The translations under genes and the position numbers were made by a program. DNA of 64,000 nucleotides, from assembly GCA_958296015.1 (NCBI GenBank), contig CATQIH010000013.1, positions 1 to 64,000 on the forward strand. The letters are read 5' to 3'. How positions within the stretch are numbered: the stretch's first letter is position 1; the number at the start of each line of letters is the position of its first letter. Of the stretch, positions 53,701 through 62,932 are shown piece by piece. The notes beneath the pieces are model-generated. The model saw only the letters and a list, made by a program, of their open reading frames with translations, did no database searches and had not been told where the DNA came from. Source of the DNA: Cyclobacteriaceae bacterium. Lineage in GTDB: Bacteria > Bacteroidota > Bacteroidia > Cytophagales > Cyclobacteriaceae.

Positions 53701-54663
53701 CTATTGTCTAAATCTAGGAGTTCGTATAATTTTCTTCTCATTCGCAGAAGAAATAGGCAAACTATACGTAACCATTACTTCATGTGAGGCAGCAGCCTTG
53801 GCAATCTGTGCAACGACCACGTAGTCAAATGCATAGCCTAGCTTCAGAGATTTTTCTTTAAAGAAGCTATAGCCTATCATACCCACCACAGCTTCCTGCT
53901 GCCTGAAGGACAAACCGCCCCAGAAAGTATCATCATAAGTAGCCAGTACACCTATATCAAAAGAATATACATTCAGGTCTGTCTGGATTAGCACTGTAGG
54001 CGTGAGCCTCAGTTTATAAGCCAGGTCATAATCATATCCCCCTGTAAATGTGAGATGATTGACCAAAGGGTTAGATACACTATCAATGCCGAAGACATCA
54101 AATTTAGCATCTATCAAATGCTGAAACCCTACACCTAAATAATATTGCCTGGCACGATAAAATATACCAGCAGAAAAATCAGGCCTTATTTGTGATATTT
54201 TGCCAGAACCTAGCAACAAAGCATCATTAGAATCTACTGGGCGATATTTATCATAATCGGTAGTTTGAGAATACATTCCTCCTCGAATACCTAAACTTAA
54301 TTTAGAGTTTCCAATGCCAAGATGATAAGCAAAAGAGGCTTGTATATCCAAGTTATTAAGCGCTCCAAGCTGGTCATTTACTACATGCAGACCAAATCCA
54401 CTCCGTAACCTTAACAAAGGGGTATTGAGACTAATTACCTGAGTATTGATTCCCCCACCCGGATCACCCGAAGTGGGTTGGTATCCTGCCCATTGTGATC
54501 GGTAAAAGGCAGTAATAGTAGTTACACCTTCCACGCCTGCATAAGCAGGGTTATAATACAGCGTATTAAACATGTATTGGCTAAATTGGGCGTTTTGCTG
54601 TCCAAAAGCCTGACTAAAGGCTGTTATAACCAGAATAATTATTAGGAGTGGTTTGTTGTTCAT
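53701..54663 (-). CDS. porP: PorP/SprF-family type IX secretion outer-membrane protein
   Basis: 320 residues; signal peptide ending FGQ, then QNAQFSQYMFNTLYYNPAYAGVEG, the family hallmark. The remainder is an outer-membrane barrel. This copy precedes gldK, the position held by porP in the conserved T9SS cluster, so it is more likely a core component than the adhesin-paired copy at 15914-16945. A 167-base gap separates it from gldK. Confidence 0.95.
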   Translation of the reverse strand: MNNKPLLIIILVITAFSQAFGQQNAQFSQYMFNTLYYNPAYAGVEGVTTITAFYRSQWAGYQPTSGDPGGGINTQVISLNTPLLRLRSGFGLHVVNDQLGALNNLDIQASFAYHLGIGNSKLSLGIRGGMYSQTTDYDKYRPVDSNDALLLGSGKISQIRPDFSAGIFYRARQYYLGVGFQHLIDAKFDVFGIDSVSNPLVNHLTFTGGYDYDLAYKLRLTPTVLIQTDLNVYSFDIGVLATYDDTFWGGLSFRQQEAVVGMIGYSFFKEKSLKLGYAFDYVVVAQIAKAAASHEVMVTYSLPISSANEKKIIRTPRFRQ

Positions 54664-54796
54664 ATAGCAATATTCTCAAACTCAGCCTAAAAGTAAATCT
54701 TTAACCAGTAACTTTTTTTCTGTTTTATACTTTTTTCATACAACGTGTTTTAATCGCTCTAATTGTATCCTCAGTAATAATAAAAAAATGGTTTGA

Positions 54797-55582
54797 TTAC
54801 GTTTTGTTAGCTGTTTTGATATATACTTCCAGTGCCCCTGTCATAGAGGGAGCATTAGGCATCGGGGCTTCTATATCCAGAATCAGCCCGGCATCTTTTA
54901 CAGCCTGACCGGTAGTAGGCCCAAAAGCCGCTATGCGTGTTTTGTTTTGCTTAAAATCTGGGAAATTAACAAAAAGAGAATTAATACCCGAAGGGCTGAA
55001 GAAAGCGATAATATCATAATTGACATCTGCCAGGTCTGATAAATCTGCGGCTACTGTTTCATACATGACAGCTTCTGTGTGTTTATACCCATTATCTTTG
55101 AGAAAATCGGGAATATCGTTTTTCCGTATGCTCGAGCAAGGAAACAGATACTTTTCGTTCTTATGTTTTTTAAGAATTTCTATCAGATCCTGTGCGGTTC
55201 TGAAGCCAGTAAATATCTTTCGTTTTCTAATGACAATATACTTCTGAAGGTAATTGGCTGTCTGTTCGGAAACACAGAAATACTTCATGTCTGAGGGTAC
55301 CTCTATTTTCAGTTCGCTACAAATGCTAAAGAAATGGTCTACTGCATTCCGGCTCGTTAAGATAATAGCAGTGTGATCGAGAATCTCTACTTTTTGCTTT
55401 CTGAAATCTTTGCCGCTTACTGGCTTTACTTCAATGAAGGGTCTGAAATCTATCTTTAAATTGTACTTTTCCGCTAAATCAAAATAAGGGGACTTATCTT
55501 CTTTTGGCTCAGGCTGCGACACCAGAATACTCTTTATTTCGTGTAACCTGTCTTTAGATGTTTCCATTAAACTTTCACTCAT
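54797..55582 (-). CDS. hemD: Uroporphyrinogen-III synthase
   Basis: 261 residues; closes and flips ring D of hydroxymethylbilane in haem synthesis. HemD-type two-lobe fold: KVEILDHTAIILTSRNAVDHFF, YFCVSEQTANYLQKY, YLFPCSSIRKNDIPDFL, YDIIAFFSPSGINSLF, RIAAFGPTTGQAVKDAG. HemD is a weakly conserved family, so the call rests on these spaced motifs. Sits between DUF4271 and PorP on the same strand. Confidence 0.9.
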   Translation of the reverse strand: MSESLMETSKDRLHEIKSILVSQPEPKEDKSPYFDLAEKYNLKIDFRPFIEVKPVSGKDFRKQKVEILDHTAIILTSRNAVDHFFSICSELKIEVPSDMKYFCVSEQTANYLQKYIVIRKRKIFTGFRTAQDLIEILKKHKNEKYLFPCSSIRKNDIPDFLKDNGYKHTEAVMYETVAADLSDLADVNYDIIAFFSPSGINSLFVNFPDFKQNKTRIAAFGPTTGQAVKDAGLILDIEAPMPNAPSMTGALEVYIKTANKT

Positions 55583-55705
55583 ACCAATACCTATTTAATC
55601 ATTAAATATATTATTTTAAGACAGGCTGGTAGGGCCTGTATTCTCTCATTTGCTATCTGCTAGGCTTATATATCTCCTCTGAAGTTGCGAAACTTTAGAA
55701 GGTTA

Positions 55706-56851
55706 TTAGTTGACAAAAAGTTCAATCCCAATAAGTAAAGGGACAACTTCAGACGTACAAATGTATGAAAATAAATACAGATTTCTAAATGAAGTTCCTG
55801 TAAACAAACGGGAGTACAGGATGAAGACACGGATGATGGCAAAGGCAATAAACACATATACCAAAATGGTAGTATACATAGAACTGCTTAATGTGAAACC
55901 GGAAAAGATGAGTGCGAAAATGGCAAAAAGTATGCTCCAAAAGATCAATGACATACGCATAAAATCAAAGATGTGAAGATACTTTAGATTGCGCAGCCCA
56001 AACAATGTTCCAAACATCATGACAATGAAATACTTCAAGCAAATCAACAAAAGAACGAATACTGTTAGCTTGAGCCAGGTGAAGACAAATTCGGAGAACG
56101 TATGCGGCTGATCTATGAATGAGGAAGTGTTAAGCGCGTCGCTGATAGAAAGCAGCAACACCAGCAGATAAGATACCAAGAAACAATGGTGGATTAGAAA
56201 TACAAGGTTTGCTTCGTTGATCAACCTGATCTTGCCTGTTTCTTCTCTGATTTTAAAAGAAAATACTTTTTTGAGATCGTATAACTTTCTGAATGTTTTT
56301 GGATATTGATTAAGCTGAAATGCATAGGAGGCCAGCAACACCAGCAGGCCAACAATAAAAAAATTTTCCAAAGCTGAATCTGTTCTTTCCAACGGTACAT
56401 GCTGAGCCTGCGCATTTGCAGCTCCCTCTTTTACGACAAGCAACTGCATTTTGTCATAATTTTCGTCAGGAGAGTATAGTGAGACCAATATCTGATCGCG
56501 TTTATAGACCTGTTGCAAACTGTCCAGATCCAGGATAATCGTAGAGGCTTTGTCATAATGTCCTACAATCTGCTGTTCGATAAGCAGGGAGCTTCCGGAG
56601 GTAGCATAGCAAAGCAGGCTATTGCCGCTATATTGTTGTAAATCGAACAAAACGGCTACAATAGGCGATTCGCTGGCATGATCATCTTCAATGAATGGCA
56701 CGTATTTGTTGTTTTCATCAACTTTAAGCCATTCTTCTTTCAGGTCTTTTACCACCTGATAATCTTGCTGAATATATGCAGGAATTGTGTTTGCACTGGC
56801 ACAAGTGCTGACAGACAAAAACAGTAGAAGTAAACAAATTTGTGTTTTCAT
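55706..56851 (-). CDS. DUF4271 membrane protein
   Basis: 381 residues. Signal peptide (SVSTCASA) and a soluble N-terminal half of about 160 residues, then five or six transmembrane helices (FFIVGLLVLLASYAFQL; FLIHHCFLVSYLLVLLLSI; FVLLLICLKYFIVMMFGTLFGL; LIFWSILFAIFALIFSGF). The C-terminal part with LFTGTSFRNLYLFSYICTSEVVPLL is the DUF4271 core. Bacteroidota-specific, function unknown. It lies upstream of hemD on the same strand. Confidence 0.88.
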   Translation of the reverse strand: MKTQICLLLLFLSVSTCASANTIPAYIQQDYQVVKDLKEEWLKVDENNKYVPFIEDDHASESPIVAVLFDLQQYSGNSLLCYATSGSSLLIEQQIVGHYDKASTIILDLDSLQQVYKRDQILVSLYSPDENYDKMQLLVVKEGAANAQAQHVPLERTDSALENFFIVGLLVLLASYAFQLNQYPKTFRKLYDLKKVFSFKIREETGKIRLINEANLVFLIHHCFLVSYLLVLLLSISDALNTSSFIDQPHTFSEFVFTWLKLTVFVLLLICLKYFIVMMFGTLFGLRNLKYLHIFDFMRMSLIFWSILFAIFALIFSGFTLSSSMYTTILVYVFIAFAIIRVFILYSRLFTGTSFRNLYLFSYICTSEVVPLLIGIELFVN

Positions 56852-56974
56852 TTTGTAGTATTGCTACTAGCTTTAAGCAGGAGTCGTACCACAAAATTAG
56901 CAGAGAATCAGATAGTTGCAGATATTAGGTAATGTTTTTTTGTGAATTGCCGCAAATCTTTTGCTGGTAGACAG

Positions 56975-58768
56975 CTAAAACCGGCTGATATAACCAAAAT
57001 GCACTTTGGAATATTGCATGTTGAAAGGCTGTGCAACTGATCTGCCCAGGCCATATACCAAACTGAAAGTTCCTGCCGGAGTACTCAGATTGATACCTGC
57101 TCCCAAACCCAGGGGGTGATCTCGCGTATCTATTATAGTTGTTTTCTTTCGCAGATAAGCCTGATCATAAAAAGCAAAGAGGTAAGAATAGGTCTCTTTT
57201 GTCTGTTCAAACAACAGTCGTAGCTCCAGGTTTGAAAGCCCGTACTGAGAGGCAAAGAAAAAGTTGTCGTAAAATCCGCGCAGCGAGTGGATACCTCCTA
57301 TTCTATACATATCGTTAACAAATATGCTTTTTCCAAACAACCCTGCTCCACTGAGTTTGTAAAAAAACAGCCAGTTGTTTCCTATTCTGCGGTACAATTC
57401 ACCTGAAATATGCACCGCCTGCTGTCCAACTGATGTCTTTTTTGGTAGTTCTCCCACGCTATCAGAGGCTGCATATACATTGGGTTGTATGGTTTTTCGT
57501 CCTGTTTCTCCTCCCAGTGAGAATGTATACCCGCCAGTAGGATAGTAGACCTGGTTAGTCTTTTGCCGGGTGAAGTTTGCTGAAATACTCATCAAATCGA
57601 ACCCCCTCATATCTGCTGGCCTGTTTTCTACAGAAGTAATTCCTTCCAGCAGGCGGCTGGTTTGCCATCCTGCCGTAGTAGTAAGTTGATTGTTGCTAAA
57701 GGGAAAATCTAGCGTGAAGGCCATTTTGCGGTTATAAAATAGGGTATCTTCTTTAAGCATGTTAAACCATATAGCTGCATCCACTGGCAACCGGAAGGGC
57801 CGTGTATGCCTGTAGCTCATCTCGATGCGCTGGGAGGCTATCTGCAAGCGTTGCCAGCGAAGCAAAAACTCTTTGCCACTTTGCCAGAGGTTGTTAAGGT
57901 GAATATTGAGTTCGCCGGTCAGCAACAGGCTACCTTCTTTGCCTTCGGCAGGCAAAAAATTGATCACACCATCGGCACTGTTGCTTTTCGTTTCTGACAG
58001 GTTGAGGATCACATCGGCTGTTTCATTCTGAAAAGTAACTTCCACAGGCGCGCTGAGCGACAAGAAGGGCAAATTCATGAGCATCTCAGGAATCTGCATT
58101 ATCTTTCGTTCGTCGTAAGTACGTTTTGGTAAAATACCCAGATAAGCTTCTAGAAAGCTGCTTTTTACCTTGGCATTACCGGCAACCTGAAGCCTGCCAA
58201 AAGTGATCTTTGGGCCTGGTTGATAGTTGACGGCCGCATGTATTTTATGGTGATTAATGGCAGTATTGGCAAAACTTACCGTGGCAAACGGATGTCCGTT
58301 ATTTTCTGCATGTTTTAGCAATTTGCCAAATAATTTATCTACTTCGTCGTAATGAAATGGCTTGTTGATGAAAAATTTTTCACGAAAACCGGATCTTTCC
58401 TGTGCTAAGGCATCCAGATTACCAGGTTGCAGATAGGCCCACTCAAAATGTTCACCTAAGTTTAGGGCGGCAAAAAGCGTATCCTGTATTAATGTGTCTG
58501 AGAGGACACGGGCCGTGAAATAGCCTTCTTTCTGCACACTACTGATAAGTTTGGCCAATACCAGAGAAGCTCCGCGATCAGCCTGTTCTATGTGCTTCAG
58601 ATGCGCCTGGAATATTTTCATATCCGGCTCACTGCCTGATAATTTCAGCCTCTGGGCCACCACTGTGACTGACACTGATATACCATAAATGGTGAAAAAA
58701 AAACAAATAATCCAGCGGAATGGTAGATGCATAAGCTGACAATAGCGGTGGCTATGTAAAGCTTTCAC
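56975..58768 (-). CDS. Omp85-family (BamA/TamA-like) outer-membrane protein
   Basis: 597 residues. Signal region near residues 15-38, POTRA-like repeats in about 40-240 (EVDKLFGKLLKHAENNGHPFATVSF; GPKITFGRLQVAGNAKVKSSFLEAYLGILPKRTYDERKI), then a 16-strand-type barrel ending in KVHFGYISRF, an aromatic C-terminus. Barrel motif IGGIHSLRGFYDN corresponds to the Omp85 L6 loop (usually VRGY/F). Inserts outer-membrane proteins or moves lipid or protein; it is too divergent to be the main BamA. Single gene between DUF4271 and the ThiY-like gene. Confidence 0.88.
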   Translation of the reverse strand: MKALHSHRYCQLMHLPFRWIICFFFTIYGISVSVTVVAQRLKLSGSEPDMKIFQAHLKHIEQADRGASLVLAKLISSVQKEGYFTARVLSDTLIQDTLFAALNLGEHFEWAYLQPGNLDALAQERSGFREKFFINKPFHYDEVDKLFGKLLKHAENNGHPFATVSFANTAINHHKIHAAVNYQPGPKITFGRLQVAGNAKVKSSFLEAYLGILPKRTYDERKIMQIPEMLMNLPFLSLSAPVEVTFQNETADVILNLSETKSNSADGVINFLPAEGKEGSLLLTGELNIHLNNLWQSGKEFLLRWQRLQIASQRIEMSYRHTRPFRLPVDAAIWFNMLKEDTLFYNRKMAFTLDFPFSNNQLTTTAGWQTSRLLEGITSVENRPADMRGFDLMSISANFTRQKTNQVYYPTGGYTFSLGGETGRKTIQPNVYAASDSVGELPKKTSVGQQAVHISGELYRRIGNNWLFFYKLSGAGLFGKSIFVNDMYRIGGIHSLRGFYDNFFFASQYGLSNLELRLLFEQTKETYSYLFAFYDQAYLRKKTTIIDTRDHPLGLGAGINLSTPAGTFSLVYGLGRSVAQPFNMQYSKVHFGYISRF

Positions 58769-58832
58769 ATAATTTGCTTAAAAGCAAAAATGTGTGACCT
58801 ATTCTGCTGATCATGAAAGAAATAAGGTGAAA

Positions 58833-59777
58833 TTACATTTTAAAGAAATCGTTGGTATAAAGCATAGATGAGTCGATTTGTCCCTGGTTCATTGGTATAC
58901 CTTTGTGGTCTTTCAGCACTTGGTGTGCTACCATCCATTCTACAAAATCTACCCAGTGATAACCTTCCATAAATCCCCATTGGCTGTCACTATTGAACAA
59001 AACAGGTTTCAGCATTTCCAAAGATTGCGTCAACATATCTTCGTCTTCGAAGTCAGCCTGGTTTATGTATTTTTTTAACTGTACTGCTGCTTTCTTTGGG
59101 TTATCATATACATGTCGCCAGCCTTCTTCTACTGCTTTCAAAAAAGCTCTTAGCACGTCATTTTGCTCTCGGATAAAGTCTTGATGGGTGATGAGCAAAG
59201 GAGAATAGCCATAAGGGATACCATAATCTTTTAGCTGAAAAGCATTGAATGCAATACCTTCCTGTCTGGCTCTGATGCCTTCCCAGGGCAAAAATATCCA
59301 CGCAGCATCAATAGATCTGTTGGTTAAATTCTGCCACATATCCAGTTTGTCAGGATTTTTTGCGTGGAACGTTCCTGTACCTCCGTCTTTTATGATCAAT
59401 TGCCTTACAATATCATCTTCAAACCGTGCTCCGTAGGAGCCTATATTTTTCCCCTCTAACTGTGCGGGGCGCTCGATACCGCTTTCTTGCAAAGTAACGA
59501 TGGCACTGGTATCTGCCTGGAACATGGTGGCAATTGCTACCAAAGACACAGACTTATCGCCCAGCGTATTATAACTGATTACGCTTTCTGCTGGGGCAAT
59601 AGCGATATGTACCTCTTTTTTCGCCAATTTCTGAGCTGGTGTCGCCGAATAATTATCTTCCGCAGGACTTACAAACTCAACCTCCAGTTCATCTCCGAAA
59701 TAATGATTGGCTTCGGCCAGCAGTAAACCAGCGTGTAGTGTATTGGGTGTCCAGTCGAGTGCTACTTTGATTTTCAT
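58833..59777 (-). CDS. ThiY/THI5-like thiamin-precursor-binding protein without a signal peptide
   Basis: 314 residues, starting directly with the mature-type sequence MKIKVALDWTPNTLHAGLLLA; the WTPNT..H motif is that of ThiY-type formylaminopyrimidine-binding proteins. Other periplasmic-binding features: EVHIAIAPAESVISY, LEGKNIGSYGARFEDDIV, RSIDAAWIFLPWEG, and FLKAVEEGWRHVYDNPKKAAV. No signal peptide and no ThiX/ThiZ transporter partners are present, and the Cys-rich iron-binding motif of yeast THI5 is absent. It is cotranscribed with a TonB-dependent receptor behind a TPP riboswitch, so a role in taking up or making thiamin pyrimidine is likely. Confidence 0.88.
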   Translation of the reverse strand: MKIKVALDWTPNTLHAGLLLAEANHYFGDELEVEFVSPAEDNYSATPAQKLAKKEVHIAIAPAESVISYNTLGDKSVSLVAIATMFQADTSAIVTLQESGIERPAQLEGKNIGSYGARFEDDIVRQLIIKDGGTGTFHAKNPDKLDMWQNLTNRSIDAAWIFLPWEGIRARQEGIAFNAFQLKDYGIPYGYSPLLITHQDFIREQNDVLRAFLKAVEEGWRHVYDNPKKAAVQLKKYINQADFEDEDMLTQSLEMLKPVLFNSDSQWGFMEGYHWVDFVEWMVAHQVLKDHKGIPMNQGQIDSSMLYTNDFFKM

Positions 59778-59914
59778 AATTAAATATATTAAATGTAAGT
59801 TATGAATTTGTTTGTTGTACGTTGTTCAAACGAGCAGTAAGCTAAAAGGTATAGAAAAAACAGGTGTTGCGCCATGCTTTCATTGGTTTTGGTAGCGGCT
59901 ATAGCCTGTATTTT

Positions 59915-62215
59915 TTAAAATTTTATATCAAGCATCATGTAGAAGTTTGCAGGCGGTTGTACAAAATAGCCAGGTACCCGTTGCTTGTTGTACTCAACAG
60001 GTTCTCCGCCTGTGAAATATTCTTGGTTGAAAATATTATTCACATGCAGGCTCAGCGTATGCCGTTGCCACAGACTCACATTGGCATGAGCATCCAATAC
60101 AAAAAAATCTGGCATCGTGAGGTTTGGCTGATTGGTCAGTTCCAGGTACGACTTGCTCACATAGCGTGGACTGACGCTCAGTTGCCAGCCACTGCCGTAG
60201 TAGGTGGCACTGGCATTAATAAGCCAGTTGGGGCTGATCACCGGATGTACATCTGTATAAGTCTGGTCGCTTCCGGCAGGAGTGTATGCACGGACGCGGC
60301 TTTGCATATAAGTAAGATCGCCGCTAAAGCCAAAATAGCGGACTGGCTGGTAGTTCCAGTTGGTTTCTACACCTCTTCTGTAGCTGGATGATACGTTTTC
60401 TGTGAGTGTGATAAACCCTTGCACAGATTGCCCGATAGCTGTGATCTCATTTTCGAACTGCATATAGAAAAGGTTGGCTTGTACTGATAATTTTTCCTGA
60501 TGGATTCGCACGCCGGCTTCCAGGTCATTGACATATTCCGGCTTAATGGAATTTGTATTCCTCACCATTGGCAGGTTGTCGGCATTGATGGTAGAGGATC
60601 CTAGAATATCAGATCGGGTAGGTTCTCTGCCACTTCGTCCGTAAGAAGCATAGGCATCTATATCTTCGCTAAACTGATAGGTAACTCCTACTTTTGGGTT
60701 GATAAAAGTCCACTGCCGCACTGGTACGGCTGCTTGTTGGCCCAGAAAAGCCAGATCGGGTGTCAGCCCCAGCCATACCGAGCGCACCTGCACATCGCCA
60801 AACAACAGCAGGTTATCCAGTTCATAACTTACCTTACCAAAAGCACTGACTTCATCTTTTTGCGCTCTATCTTCATAGTAAGGAGTGATGCGGTTGGGAA
60901 TAATGTATTCTATGTCTTTTCGCCTGAAAGTGTAGAGATGAACCCCTCCATCGATGGTTAACCTGTTTTCCAGTGTACTATAGCTCAGATACGACATAAA
61001 TCCGTAATGATCGTTGTACAGAGGATAGTTTATTTGTGAAAATGTGCTTTCTGCTATATAGCCATATGGAAAATCTCCTCCGGCGCTACCATAATAAAGT
61101 GTAGAAGTAAGCGATGTATAATCAGTAAAAAGGTGGGTATGTTGCAGTTGCACCAGGCTTTGCCCAAAGTTGTCTATGTCATTTTCTGAAACATAGTTGG
61201 TGCGCGGGTTCTGTTTGATATCTGGCAGCGCAACGGGCAGGTAAGCCAGACCGTTCTTTGTTCTACCAGTAAAACCTGTAAGCTTTACCAGGTCTTTCTC
61301 TCCAAAATAGCCTCCTGAAAAGAAAAAAGAATAAGAATCAGTACCGGAATGTTCGCGGTAACCTTCAGAATAAGTTTTGCTGAAACGAGAATAAAAAGAG
61401 AATTTATCGTTGATTAGTCCGGTTTTTACTTCTCCGCTGCCTCTGAAGGTATTAAAAGAACCGCCTGTTAGCTGTAGCTCCGCACTGGGTTTGGCATCCT
61501 GTAGGTTGACGGACTCGAAGTTGATAGATCCGGCATAGGAAGCTGTACCATTGGTGCTGGTACCTACGCCTCTCTGTACCTGCACAGACTCCACACTATT
61601 GCCAAAATCGGTGAAGTTGGAGAAGTACACGCCCTGGTCTATCATGTCGTTGAGTGGCACACCGTTGAGCGTAATGTTGATACGCTTCTGGTCGATGCCA
61701 CGCAGGCGCATCTTTCCGTAGTTGGTTAATTTTGTACCCGATTCGGAATAAGTAAGAATAGATGGTGTCGTTTTTTCCAGTACATACAGTGCATCCTGAC
61801 CTACATACAGCTTTTCAATTTCTTCTCTTTCTACGGTTACCTGGGTCACTGGTGCCCTTTCATCAGCACGAATGGATTTGATAACGACTTCTTCTAAGGC
61901 AGTGGAAGGCTTCAGTAGAAAATCCAGGGTGCTGTTTTCTCCTGCCGGAGCTACTTTTGTCTGGGTTTGGTATCCGACATAGCTGGCTTTTATCTTGGTA
62001 TTTTCAGCAGAAACAGGGCTGGTGATTTGCAAGGAATAATGGCCATGCTGATCGGTGACAGTGCCTTGTGTAGTATTTGCAACTACAATGCTGGCACCTG
62101 GCAGTGGCTCGCCGGTTTGTGCATCCATTACCTGTCCGCTCATGGTGATTGATTGTGCGCATACCAAAGCAGGCAACAGCCACAAGGGCAATGATAAAAA
62201 AGTAAAAATTCTCAT
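59915..62215 (-). CDS. TPP-riboswitch-controlled TonB-dependent receptor (thiamin uptake candidate)
   Basis: 766 residues from the ATG at 62215 (MRIFTFLSLPLWLLP...VCAQ). Carboxypeptidase-D-like N-domain (SGQVMDAQTGEPLPGASIVVA), plug (VEREEIEKLYVGQDALYVLEKTTPSI, YGKMRLRGIDQKRINITLNGVPLND, VQRGVGTSTNG), and a 22-strand-type barrel ending in FYMMLDIKF. The family uses TonB/ExbBD energy to pull ligands through the outer membrane. The TPP riboswitch upstream identifies thiamin or a precursor as the likely ligand. Intact, unlike the receptor at 177-2553. Confidence 0.94.
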   Translation of the reverse strand: MRIFTFLSLPLWLLPALVCAQSITMSGQVMDAQTGEPLPGASIVVANTTQGTVTDQHGHYSLQITSPVSAENTKIKASYVGYQTQTKVAPAGENSTLDFLLKPSTALEEVVIKSIRADERAPVTQVTVEREEIEKLYVGQDALYVLEKTTPSILTYSESGTKLTNYGKMRLRGIDQKRINITLNGVPLNDMIDQGVYFSNFTDFGNSVESVQVQRGVGTSTNGTASYAGSINFESVNLQDAKPSAELQLTGGSFNTFRGSGEVKTGLINDKFSFYSRFSKTYSEGYREHSGTDSYSFFFSGGYFGEKDLVKLTGFTGRTKNGLAYLPVALPDIKQNPRTNYVSENDIDNFGQSLVQLQHTHLFTDYTSLTSTLYYGSAGGDFPYGYIAESTFSQINYPLYNDHYGFMSYLSYSTLENRLTIDGGVHLYTFRRKDIEYIIPNRITPYYEDRAQKDEVSAFGKVSYELDNLLLFGDVQVRSVWLGLTPDLAFLGQQAAVPVRQWTFINPKVGVTYQFSEDIDAYASYGRSGREPTRSDILGSSTINADNLPMVRNTNSIKPEYVNDLEAGVRIHQEKLSVQANLFYMQFENEITAIGQSVQGFITLTENVSSSYRRGVETNWNYQPVRYFGFSGDLTYMQSRVRAYTPAGSDQTYTDVHPVISPNWLINASATYYGSGWQLSVSPRYVSKSYLELTNQPNLTMPDFFVLDAHANVSLWQRHTLSLHVNNIFNQEYFTGGEPVEYNKQRVPGYFVQPPANFYMMLDIKF

Positions 62216-62293
62216 GGTCAACAAAAATTAAAAAGGTCAGTAAATCAGAAGCCAGGGGATAGCTTCTATTCATATAGTATTTACTATACCAGT

Positions 62294-62362
62294 TCCCTTC
62301 GCCCGCATTACCGGTATCAGGTTCAATGGGTATAATCTCAGCCCGTGATATTTGGGCACCCC
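62294..62362 (-). promoter_or_regulatory. TPP riboswitch (THI element)
   Basis: On the minus strand the conserved blocks run in order: GGGGTGCC, GGGCTGAGATTATACCC, TGAACCTGATACC, GGTAATGC, GCGAAGGGA. These are the P2/P3 and P4/P5 signatures of the thiamin-pyrophosphate aptamer. It lies 79 bases before the ATG of the TonB-dependent receptor. Downstream, a TATAGTA/TACTATA pair (62272-62287 region) and an AGAAGC/GCTTCT stem (62247-62267) could form the expression platform, but I cannot say whether control is at transcription or translation. Confidence 0.95.
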
Positions 62363-62428
62363 TTTTATGTGCAGCCGGAAAAACGCAGTCTTTCCAGCTA
62401 ACAAAGTCACAAAGCTATACAGGAAAGT

Positions 62429-62932
62429 TTACTTTAACAAAGAATCGACTGCTTGTATTGCAATGCTTAGCCGTTGGTCTTCATCTCCGCGAATTTCCAT
62501 GTGGCTTTTTTCCAGTTCATGCTGGTAGATCGTGAACAGCCGGTGGCGGTCTTCCGGGTTCTCACGTTGCGGGTCGGGTTGCCACGGGATGTCAGGAGCA
62601 CAGAGCAAATACAAGTCTATTTGCTGCTTTTGCAGTTGGTCAAGAATCCAGGGATGGCAGGTCTGGTATTTTTCCTGACTCCATATTTTGATCACTTCCA
62701 GACTGGTATCGCAGATGAGTAGTTTTTGGTCTTTCATTCTAGCCACTTCTTCACTGGCAAGCTGCCCTTTGGCAATGCTCAGCAGGTCGGCCAGTTCATA
62801 AGGGTGGTGCAGATTATTAAGGTAAATGCGTGCATATTCAGCCACCCATGCTGTTTGGTAGTGAGCCGCCAATTGCTGCGCGAGGGTCGTTTTTCCGGTA
62901 GACTCCGGCCCGGTAACTACAATTTTTACCAT
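62429..62932 (-). CDS. NadR-like AAA ATPase / nucleoside kinase
   Basis: 167 residues: P-loop GPESTGKTTLAQQL at the N-terminus, AEYARIYL, LICDTSLEVIKIWS, and LLCAPDIPWQPDPQRENPEDR. This is the kinase domain found in NadR (ribosylnicotinamide kinase), here alone. Its start is directly at the stop of the pnuC-like gene, so the two form an uptake-and-trap pair: the permease lets a nucleoside-like vitamin in and the kinase phosphorylates it. By family the substrate would be nicotinamide riboside, but the TPP riboswitch just downstream leaves thiamin open. Confidence 0.88.
   Translation of the reverse strand: MVKIVVTGPESTGKTTLAQQLAAHYQTAWVAEYARIYLNNLHHPYELADLLSIAKGQLASEEVARMKDQKLLICDTSLEVIKIWSQEKYQTCHPWILDQLQKQQIDLYLLCAPDIPWQPDPQRENPEDRHRLFTIYQHELEKSHMEIRGDEDQRLSIAIQAVDSLLK

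Noticed and set aside
58833-59777. True THI5-type HMP-P synthase
   Set aside because: The Cys-rich CCCFC-like iron-binding motif of yeast THI5 is absent and the WTPNT..H start is closer to ThiY, so an enzyme call is not supported.
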